Below are positions 26,001-38,070 of a stretch of 64,000 bases of DNA, piece after piece; positions within the stretch are counted from its first letter, which is position 1; every line of letters starts with the position of its first letter. Source of the DNA: Stictocephala bisonia (lineage: Eukaryota > Arthropoda > Insecta > Hemiptera > Membracidae); assembly GCA_035578905.1 (NCBI GenBank), contig JAQJVL010002518.1:1-64000 (forward strand), written 5' to 3'. Position numbers and translations under genes: made by a program. The notes under the pieces are model-generated. The model was not told the DNA's origin, made no database searches, and worked only from the letters and a program-made list of their open reading frames with translations.

Positions 26001-29000
26001 GTGGAACATGTCAGATAGAGTAAGGGAGAGAATCAGAACAGTAAAAGGTGAGATACAGTATTGACACGAACAGTTCTAACCTATATATACTATTGATATG
26101 TCCGGTGAACATGTTAGGCTGAGTTAGGGAGATAACCTGAACAGTACTAGGTGAGTTGCTGTACTGACATGAACAGTTATGACCTACATAGATTATTGAT
26201 ATGTCCGGGGAACATGTCAGACAGAGTAAGGGGGAGAACCATAACAGGTGACTGTTACAGTACTGGCCTGCGCTATCTCTAACTGATTTCCGGTCACTGC
26301 CTCTCCCTATCTTTATCTTGGCCTAGCACTTTACCTAAACAGCATTGTTAATGCAGATGGCTATTTATATATCAATCATACATTATGAGAATACAATAAT
26401 TAATTAAGTATATTTACAATTCAAATAATATCAAATACTTACTGTGGATCCCCATCCTGCGACAACCATGTTGGTATTGGGTTTAGCCTCTTCCTTTGGC
26501 AACTGGATGGCCTTTACTTTGTCAGACCATTTAAACTTCCCCTTGACTTTAATGCAAGCATAATCGTAGTCGAATTCCCCTCTGACGTACTTAGGGTGTG
26601 CTACGACATCACTAACTGAATATTTATCTCCTGTAACGCCGTCTTCTGAACCAACGACAATGGACAGTTCAGATGGTGCATATCTGCAAAAGAATGTAAG
26701 AATAAATTCCTTTCTAAATAAAAGATGAGCTAGTATATTGTTGAGCTGCCTACCATGAATCTCCTGAATGGTGGATGACCTAACCCCCTACCCCTTCCCC
26801 CGCGGTCAATCCTGATCTTCAAGTAATTATACTAGCGCCAAGCTTCTCTCTTTCCTCAACAAGTTTAACGGTATCAAACACATAATATTTTTATTACAAT
26901 GTTATTTGGAACTAAAATAACATACTTTAAGATCAATAATTTATTTTCAAAATATATTGGCTAAGCAGTTATCGTTTTATCTTCTTACCCTCTGCAATAT
27001 GATTATGGAACCAAATGTAACACCACAGTGAAGATATAAATAGAGGTCACATTTAGTAGTGTGCTAAATATTTGTTAAGTAATTATTTCTCCATGGCTGG
27101 CCCTTTGTCACACCCTCCCTTATTCTCGCCCCTCCCCAAATTCTCATTGATAAACCTAGCAATTATTACTACAGAATTCAAAGATATACATTAGTTATAA
27201 TCTACTTATATAGAACTGCCTCTGAGACGTTTACTGCGAGCATAAAAAAGCGACCTGTGTCGTTTTTGCTCTTTAGAAATATATACCACTTGATAGTCCA
27301 TCATTTATGTAGTGTTATATTTCCTAAAAGCAAGTCGTTTTACCTACAGTCATCAATTCTAATAAGAAATCAAACCATGTTTAGAGTACTATCAATTTAT
27401 CGACTGTTATCTTTCGATATATTTTGGAATCATATAGACCAAAGTATGAAAGTGAGACCCAATATTTATGAAACTACTGGTAAATATATATTTAAGTTAA
27501 CAGCTTACCCCGATACACAGTCACCAATCGTGACCACCCATGACTCACTGACGATCGTGGCTTCACAGTAGAAACTTCCAGACTCTAGGAGTGCGGCCTT
27601 AAACAAGTGATGAAAAATATAATTAATTGAGAAACGTATTTTTTACAGAATAACTTGTAATGTATTGTATCAATATAAAACAAGTTCTAAAAACATCAGT
27701 TTGTGTGAGATTGATTATGAACAAGTAATGAGTGTTTTATTACTTGTTGCCAAGCAAACGTTATGTGATTTGATTAAATATTATAAATTCAAATTCAAAT
27801 TCTTTATTATGCAAATTGACAATATATACAAATTTATTACATTCGTCACTTATACTAAGAAATAAAATTAAAAATAATGATTAAATAAAACATAATATTC
27901 CAATTGACATTTAAGGTGGATTTAGGAAGAACTCGTCAAGAGAGTAACAGGCTCTGTTTTATAGATAATTTTTTAGCTTTTTTTTAAATTTATGTTGATT
28001 TGACTCCAAACGCATATTTCTGGGTAAGTTATTAAATAATTTTGGTCCCATATTTTGAGGTAGAGCAGACGCATGTTGTAATCTGTGGGGGGTCTGTCTA
28101 TGCAAGTCGCGGGCTCTAGTGTTGTACGTGTGAACATCTGAGCCGGTTTGAATAGAATAAAAAGGGGAGTATTGTCGTTTTTCGAATACATCGATTACGT
28201 TTAGATTTACAGTTATAAAAACTAAATATTTAATGAAACTATTGATATTAATTATATTGTTGATAATCTATAATTATCAACAATATAAATAAATAATTAG
28301 TTTTTTAATAACCATTTCAAACTGCGTGCTTTGTTGAAAATTGCTTACAAAACACTTATGTCTATATATTTGTGTATTTATTCAAAAGTTCCAATAGGCA
28401 TCATTTAGGAAATTTTAAATATTATTTTCTCAAATTATTTTGAGAAGCATGTAGACAGTGTCAAATGATTAGATCTTAGTCTTAAAGTTCGTTACAAGTT
28501 TGATCGTAATGATTGGTCAATGAAGTTATTGATTTTGTAAAACTATATTAATTAGATAAATTAAATGTTGTATGACGCTAGAATCCAAATTCATAAAAGT
28601 CACAGGCAAAGAGAGATGGGAGAGATCAAAAAAATCCACATGCAGAAATCTCTCATAATGCCAAAGTGCAAGATCCCCCGCAGAAATAAGGCTTGACTTT
28701 TTTTGCTATATTGTAAGCCAACTTCTTTGAGGATTTAGGTTACGTTTAACGTTATGGGTCAGGTAAAGATCCTAAGTGGCTGATTCTTAAACGAGTTCAA
28801 CGTCATAACCTTCAGGCGAGGCTAAAGTTAGCGTTCAATAATTGGCTAAAGTTTGGATGAATCTCCCTCGACTATGACGTATTCATAGGCTTTGGGAGTG
28901 AAGGCTCAACGAATTTCCCTCGTTCATTCTTGACCTTACAACATATTCCATGTTTCTGTTATGGAAATATATAAACTAGAACATTTTAAAATACAGGTTG

Positions 29001-29959
29001 GTCTTACTAATATGGTATTGTTTACATTACATTAAAGAAGGTGTTATATTAAAGATTAAACATTTACTATCTATAATACATATTCAAACCCTTACCACAT
29101 GGGGATGGTCCTTAATAGTAGTCTTGGATCCGTCATAAATGAAAATTGTTGTGGAGTCTGAAGAGGGAGTATTTGTTTTGCTAAATAGATTTTTTATGGT
29201 AGAGCAGTGAGCTCCTGATACTGTAAAAAAGAGTGACCATAAATTATTTTTCATTTAATTAAAAGAAATGTACAATTAATTGCTTTTCATTGTAAGCAGT
29301 ATCGTAACTATGAAACAACATTTTCTAGAATATATGTTAAGTAAGTAAGTAAGTATATTTCTTTATGCATGCTATTTCAATTATTGCTATTGTGACGATG
29401 GGGCCCTTTTCCCTTCGTCTGCTGACCAGTAAGCCAGTGGAGGGGAGAAATTGCTGAGACTGCGAGGCGCTTCAGCGTGAGGGCAGTCTGCGTGTGAAGA
29501 GTACGGAGAGAAGAGGTGTGAGCGAGCTGATGATGTGCGGGTCGTGGAGGGTCCGAGAGAGGTGGTAGTAGGTACCGGGAGGGTGCGTCAGCCAGGGCTT
29601 TATGTAGGTGTGTACTTATTTGTCAGGGTAGGGTTTTGTGGTTGGTTTGCCCGGTCTCGTGTTATAAGTTGCCTAGTTGTCTGCCAATTAAATTTTGATA
29701 TATTTCTTACTCATGGTGAGTGTTGTGTTGTTCCTACCCACCCTCACAGCCAAGCAAGGCAGTTACCCTGGGAAAGGCGTAACAAATTTGGTGGAGGCGC
29801 CGGTTACCTCCGAGGCAGGTCGCTGATGATGAGGTAAGATCTGGAGTACCACTGCGTATCATTGTAAGAATAACATAATTTTACCTGAGCACACAGAGTA
29901 ACTTTGATGTTAAATTGATTGTTGTTTTATATGATGGAGTAATTATTACTAATTAAATG

Positions 29960-30035
<76 letters not shown>

Positions 30036-33000
30036 TTTATTGTAATTTTAGCAGAAAAAAGGATTAATTCGTAATAAGTGTGAGATATTTACTAGTGGAT
30101 ATACATTATTTAAACTGTGTCTGCTCAGTAGGGATAGCATAATAAAGTAGTAATAAATTAGAATTAGAATTGCTGATCGGACACTTCACTGGTACCGGTA
30201 ACGAAGGGTGTGTACGTCATCTTATAAGTGAGTTGTAAATAAAGTCTTGTAACTATACTGAGAAAAATATTTCCCTTATTTTTATTTTTGTGTTTAGTTG
30301 CTTTTGTTTGATTGTGGCATACAAGTGGCCAATAATAACAATAATAAAAAAAATGGCGTGCTCTAGTCAAATTCTTGGTGTTGGGAAGATCAGCAAAACG
30401 TAGACTAAGTGTATTATTGAGTAATTAGGTTAAGGCTAATCTGTGTGGTTTTCTTATTTTCAGCAAAGTTAGCTAGTTAATTGAGCTAACTTTATTGGTT
30501 GAAATTATTTTATTAGGTGAAGGAAATAATTCCAGAGTTGTTTTTCAGTCACCGGGGAATTATTGGTTATTTTTGTATGGTTAATTTATAATGTGTTAAG
30601 TAGAGATTTGTTTATTTGGTGTGCTTTTTGATGCCCTTTAAGCTATAGTTGGATATTAGAGGAGGAAGTTTTATTTGTATTATAAGTTTTGATAGACAAG
30701 GTAATCAAACCTAATTTGCAGCGTAGTGTAATAATTTTGTTTCATAAGGGTAAAGGGAAACCTATTATGAGTCTGGACATCGGTTGGTTATGAATAGGAG
30801 ACCGATAGAACTTACCATAACTACAAGAAGCAGGACCCTCAATCAAGGAGCTATTAAGGAGGAAGACGACTACGTGGAGGTCACCGGTGCAGATAGCCTA
30901 GGTGCAGAAAAAGATTCAACCCAGTCTTTCGACCCAGAAGAGCTAGGACAACGTCTGGACCTGAGCCCAGGGTTATCCATCACGGACATCTTGGGGGACG
31001 CGCCACAGCCAGCTGCAGGCCAAGGAGGAGACATGGTGGAGCCGAGAGCACCGGTCATTACACCTATGAAGTTTAGGGGAGTATTTGAAGACAACGTCGA
31101 AGATTATCTAACCAAGTTTGAGCGTGCTTCTTGGGCCAATGGGTGGGATGATGCTAAAAAGGTAGTATTAATTCCGTGTTATTTAGAAGGAGCCGCACTT
31201 AAGTGGTTCAAAAATTTAGAGCAGAGAGAAGGAGACAGATTGAATTGGGCTGGAATAAAAGCTGAAATGAGGGATGCATTCCAAATAATCGCCTATGAGG
31301 AGCAGTTAGAATATCGTCTCCGTATGAGAATGCAATCTGAGGAGGAGCCATTCGAAGCCTATTTTCAGGATCTCATTAATCTTTGTGCTAAAGTGGATCC
31401 AGTAATGTCGGAGAGGAGTAAGATACGACATGTTCTCAGAGGTATTAAACCCTCTCTCCTGGAGAAAGTAATGGTAATGGAAAATGACACCTTGTCTAGC
31501 CTACAGACAAACATAAGAAAGTTTCAGACGGTCCGATACATAGCGGGACAGCGTATTGAAAACCTGAAGGCTGAGCCAGTTGGAAACAGAGAGTCTATAG
31601 GAAGGATAAGCAATCCCGGATCTTTGGAGAGTAAGATCGAGACCCTAGCTTCAGAGTTTGCAAAAATTAATTTACGTATATTGGAACAACAGCAAGCCAC
31701 TCAGCCTCTAAGACGCTTTCAGTATAGAAAAAGGCCCACTCATGCGGGGAATCTTTCAATCAACTCGTGGACGCCCACGAATGCCCGGCCCTGAACGTGA
31801 TCAAGCTAGGGGAACGGAATCCGAACATGTGACAGCTAGAGGACGAGGATGGGCCCGAGGGTATAATAGAGGTCGTACCCGAGACGGAAGAGTAATATGC
31901 TATAATTGTAATAGAGTAGGTCACTATGCAGTGGCTTGTCGTTCAAGTAATCAGGGAAACGAGCAGGAGGGTCACTAAGAGGGGGAGTAGGTGATCCTCG
32001 ACGAGCTCCCTTTTTGAAAGAAGGACGTCACTCTCCTCAACATATTACTATGTTGTTTGAAGCACACGAACAACAGGAATGGCGTAATACCTGGAGACGC
32101 CGTAATAGGCAGGCTTGTAAATGGAACCCACCGAAAGCATGTGATGGACAGAATCCAGTTGAAAATGTAGTCACTGGCACTAAAACCATTAGGACCATAG
32201 GGGTATTAGAGATAGCAGCCACCATGGATCAGCAAGTGAGGTCCATAATCATTGATACTGGGGCACGTGTTAGTTGTATAGATGAAAATCTTGTGGCCAA
32301 TCAGAAAAACGCTATTAGACCTGTGCAGGGGGTGAATATGAAGACAACAACAGATGAGCCTGTGCCAATCGTAGGGAGGACGGATATAACTCTCAAAATC
32401 AAGGGATGTGTCATAAGATTCCCCGTATTCGTTGCCAAAGGACTGAACGAATTTTGCATACTGGGAAATGATTTCCATTTAAAATTTAACACAGAAATCA
32501 GATTCACGAGTAGAACAGTCCAGTTTACTAATTTGAGTGGGAGAAAAATTATTGCTCAGTTTCAAAGCCAGGAAAAGGATGCCATGTATCTCCGCCCACC
32601 TCCAGATCCAACATGGCTGACTCGTATCCACTTCGAGGAAAAGCAAGATACAAAAGCAAGAGTAAGATGTGCTAGTCAAACAGAAGTTCCGCTGAGAAGT
32701 CAATGTTTATTGAAAATAACCTTTGAAGGATCTGTACCTATCTTGGGGGTTATTGAACCGAGGATGGAGATTTTCAAAGAGAAATCGAAGATTGTGCTAT
32801 ATGGGCTGAAAGAAGGTGCTTCGCCAGAGCACATTATGGTGGTTAACTTGACAGGAGACAGGAAGTTGATCAAAGAGGGGGAGCTATTAGCACATGTACA
32901 TGAGATACAGGGAATATACCAAGAAGACACTAAAGGAGAGAGAGCTGAAGAAACCGGGAGAAAGAATAACGAAATATTTGATGAATCTAAGCTGAACGTA

Positions 33001-36000
33001 AGTCCACACTTAACTGTTGAGCAGAGAGAGGGATTATTAAACCTTTTGAGACGATATTCTGATTGTTTTGCATGGGACAAAACTAAAATAGGCAGAACGG
33101 ACGCGTGTGAGCTAGCTATAAATCTCAAGGACGGAGCACCCATTTGCCAACCACCCTATAGAGTATCCCACAGAGAAATGGAACTGATACGAGCTCAAGT
33201 TGAGGAGATGAGTGATAACGGAGTGATACGGCCGAGTAAAAGTGCTTACGCCTCTCCAGTCGTATTGGTGAGAAAGAAAACAGGGAATTGGCGGTTTTGT
33301 GTGGATTATCGTAAACTCAACTTACGATTGATAGATGATAAGTACCCTTTTCCGCTTATTGATGATATTCTAACTTATCTGAATGGATGCGGTTGGTTTT
33401 GTAGCCTAGATATGAATAGTGGTTAATGGCAGATACCAATCAGGGAAAAAGACAAGCATAAGACAGCGTTTATTACACCGGATAGACTATGAGAAATTCA
33501 TGTGACACCCTTTGGGCTAAAGACAAGCCCAGCTGTTTTCCAGCGTTGTATGGACCAGGTGTTGGCAGGATTAAAATGGGGAAGTTGTTGGCGACTTGTT
33601 AGTGATGGTTCCTGATTATGGGGTGATGATACAGAGACTATACAATGTACTGGAGAGACTGAGGGTGGCGTCGTTGACTCTAAACCCATCTAAATGCCTT
33701 TCGGATATTCTCAAGTAAAGGTATTAGGCTACACTGTTGATTCCAAAGGAGTAAGGCCTAATCAAGATATTATAAAGGACATCCTAAACTTTGAAACATC
33801 AATGAGGGTGACAGCGGTAAGGGCTTTCCTGGGTCTGTGTAATTATTACGGCGATTCGTCCCAGACTTCACTAAGGTTGTAGGACCTTTAACCTGGTTGA
33901 CAAGGAAGGGTGTCAAATTCAATTGGGGACCTGAGCAAGAAGAGGCCTTCCAAAGTTTAAAAAATCGGTTGACTACGGCACCAGTGTTGCGCCATTTTGA
34001 TACCAAGTTACCTGTGGAACTACATTGTGACGCCAGTGATGAAGCAGTAGGATCAGTTATCATAGGAGGGAGGGAGGAATCACTCTGCCCGTAGCCTATG
34101 GATCTAGGAAGCTGTCCGATGCGGAAAAAAGTACTCTACGACTGAGAAAGAGTGTATAGCCGTGGTGTGGGGAACTCAGTTATTCAGGAATTATTTATGG
34201 GGTAGGAAATTCACAATAGTAGTGGACCATCATGCCTTATGCTGGTTAGAAATAAAGAAAGATAATGCGGGGAGACTTGGTAGGTGGTACCTCAAGTTAA
34301 TGGAATTTGACTATGATATTCTACATAAGCAAGGGAAACTACACGTAGTTCCTGACTGTTTGTCACCGAACTGTAGCAATAAGTGTTCAATAGAAGATGA
34401 AGAGAAAACCAATGAGGTGCCGACTTACGCCATAAAACTAGATGATATCCAGAAGATTCAAGAGGAGGATCCTGATTGCAAAGAAATAATGGAAGCTATT
34501 CGGGACCCCGAGAGTGCCACTGCGGCAAGCCGAAGGCAAGCACGAAGCCTCTTAATTGAGAAAGGAGTGTTATATAGAAGGAACTCAGCTCATCAGGGAC
34601 GGAGCAAACTCCTTGTGGTTCCTACCACGATGAGAAAGGAAATTTTATTTGAATGCCATGATAGCCCAATATCAGGTGGTCATTTGGGCTTTAGTAAAAC
34701 ATTCTACAAGATTAAAAGTCGCTAATACTGGCCAAACATGTTAAAAGAGACAGAGAAGTACTTTAAGATCTGTGCGGACTGCCAGACGCGGAAAACGCCT
34801 AAGTTAGCTGCTGCTGCTTTACTGCAGCCTATTCCTGTTGGTCAGCCCATGGATCGAATAGGGGTTGATGTGTTCGGACCTTTTACTCGTACAGAGAGAG
34901 GTAATGTGTACATTATAGTCGCAATGGACTATGCCACAAAGTGGGCTGAGGCTGAAGCAGTTCCTACTGCTACTGCCATGGAAGCTGAAAGTTTCCTTAT
35001 CAATCGGATTGTATGCAAATTAGGCTGTCCACGAGAGATCCTTATGGATAGAGGTAGGAATTTCCGATCAAAACTTGTTAATGAGATTTTGAATAAAATG
35101 GGGATCAGACCTTGTTTTACAACAGCGTAGCACCCAGCATGTAATGGCTTAGTTGAGCATTTTAATGACACATTGGTACATATGCTATCTCACTATGTTA
35201 GTACCAACCAAAGAGATTGGGACCAGTATGTGAATATGGTCTGTTTAAGTTATAATTCCAGTAGACAGGAAACGACTCGTGATACGCCATTTTATCTCAT
35301 TTACGGTAGGGAGGCTAGATTACCGGTTGATGTGGCATTAGAGCAAGACATAGACATCGATGAAGATACTGAGGAAATATTGAAGAAAGTACAAGAGTGT
35401 AGAAAGGAAGTGAGTAAGATAATAACTCAGAGTCAGAAGAAGCAGAAAGAGAGATATGATAAAACCCATCGTTTTGTGGAGTATGAGGAAGGTGACTTAG
35501 TAATGGTGTGGATACCAACTAGGAAGAAGGGGAAGTCAGATAAACTTCTACATCGATGGCATGGACCTTACCTGGTAGTCAGGAGGGCGTCCGACGTTAA
35601 CTACGATGTGGAAGTTAAACGAGGGAGAGGAGTAATATATGTGGATAATATACACGTGAACAGACTAAAACGTTACTATGGAAGGGACTAGTAGGACCTT
35701 TATAAAGGCAAAATGTTAATATAGTTTTTCAGTGTAATTAAACGATTAGTAATAGTGAATTATTTGTCCGAATTGAATACATGCAATGTATTTTGTACCG
35801 AACAAGTACAGAAAAGGAAGAAAAACTGCTGTTTGAAGGTTCTGTCATGAAGGGGAACGCTGATATATGCGGGCAGTCACCTAGTCGGCGAGTACAAAGT
35901 ACACTTCGGTAGATGACCTTAGGTGCCGACCAAGCGTAGTGGACAGTGAGTACTAGGCAACGTGGTAGTGAAGACTGACTAGTGAACTGGCCCCTGTGAT

Positions 36001-38012
36001 AGTCGTTTTAACTGTAATTTATTAAGTGTTATTTGTTAGCCACTGTGATCAGTAATAAACCCGTATCACTGTATAGTAATATTGTGATCACATCATATTA
36101 GATTGGCGTAAGGAGGTAATGGTTTTATGTATAGTCACGTTACTTAGTTGTGTGAACCTTTCGAACACTAGGGGAATCCCCATATCAGTGACATCGGGGG
36201 TATATTGGAAGAAACTTGATAATGTTATTATCCTATGAAGCGTCTGTCTGTATGAACTGTATGAGCTGCTGACTGTGCCATTTGCGTGGAACGATCGAGT
36301 TTGTTCAGTTCAAGCAGAAACTGAGTGGCTGGCCGTTAACGGGGACCAGATAGTAAATATCTGGGGTTCGTCGGTATGAGACTGCAAACCATCTAAGAAT
36401 CCTTTATGCTTTATACCTCGCTATGCAGGAAATGTGTTATCAAGTTCCCTTTGTGCCATTAAAACTTTTCAGGGTGCAACAATACAAGATTTAAGTTCTT
36501 TATGTGTATTCCAGTGTGTCTCTGGGGATAAACCAGTAGTGACTAAAATAAATGATTTTATGTATGTATTAACTCATGTTCATAAGTATGTACAACTAAT
36601 GTGCAGGTATAGTAAAAATGAAACGATCAACCTATCAACTCAAGGAAAGTTGGGAGCAGTCGAGATACGTGTCCCATGTGATGCAAGCTGACGCAAGAAA
36701 CCTATCCTTGCTATCAGATCCTAGAGGTGTCATCAGTAATACATACGATACCAGCTTCGTGGTCGAAGATTAAGTCTTTAAAAATCGATTCATTTCAAGC
36801 GAAGTATGAAGCTAACACTTTTGAGACTTTTTCAGAATGCCTAGATGACAATTGGCCAAGTCCGTGCCACATTATAATTTAACATTTTCAGGTCACAGAG
36901 AAGTGAGCGCCCCACCTCTGTCTCAAAGTTATCACAGTTATCGAACTGATGGGTTTTTGTCACTTATATCAGTTATAAATGGTATTGCAATATTTTTATT
37001 ATTAGTAATTATTGTTAGAAACCCCCGTCTTCTAGGACTGGCATGTGTTAGACCCGTACAAGCCTATAGTAGCCTGGAGAGTAACAATGAACCCATATAT
37101 ATTCTATGTTTAACCTAGATTGTAACTCTGTGCTTGTATGTTGGATTGAGAGCGATCTGCTCGATTTGGCGAAAAAGACAATTGCGCCAGGTTAACTTGA
37201 CATCAGGTGCTGCGCAAGGGACTACACAAGACGAGAATCCGTGGGTGATTCCGTTGGCCTCATTGGAAGATAAGGAGCTAAGGATTGTGATTGGTAACAA
37301 TAAATAAGTTACGAAGCGGGTGACAGGTAATGTGTCTAGATTATTACCTATGTTATATTGTTTGTGTCATTTATTTAGATTAGATATAACATTGTTTACA
37401 TTTAATTCTTCAAATATTCGTATGTATTTTGGTTACCCATAATGTCCTATATAACAGATGTACATTGCAAGTACGGTAGTAGGTCAGGAACAGTCAGCTG
37501 TGATGATGACTAGGTCAGCCTACAATATTAAGGTCGTGCGGCAGACACAGCTCAGCCTACAATCTCTGCAATGTTTACTGGGTCTAATCTATTGTTTGGG
37601 TGTGAATGAGAGTGGCCACTCGAGAGTTAGTGAATGTAGTGTACCTTAAAATTTATTATTGGATGTATTTGTCAAAACAATGGGGTTATTTAAATGTATT
37701 TTATTTTGTATACTGTGTATTTTCATGAGGAAAGGAGATGACCGTAAGATGCTTACAAAGATGTAAATAAATACTATTTGATAATATTTCGGTAACCATG
37801 ACTGAGCGATCCACCTATGAGGGAATGTCGATCTCGGATATGGTGTATTTTTAACTTATCCATGCATTTAAATATGTTGTAAAATAACCAGGATCTGAGA
37901 ATGTAATTCAATAATGATAGTTGTTCAATGTAATGAACCGTACGATGTAATGAGAATAAGTTTAGTTACTTGTGTTTAAAAAGGGATATGTAATCCATCA
38001 TAAATCCCAGAC

Positions 38013-38070
<58 letters not shown>

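Noticed and set aside
27257..27571. 104-codon plus-strand frame
   Set aside because: It overlaps exon 3 of the serine protease homologue antisense and is otherwise AT-rich intron.
35840..36110. An internal extra LTR upstream of the env-like frame
   Set aside because: The segment has an LTR-like look (GTCATGAAGGGG start, AATAAA near the end) but no second copy was found in the window.
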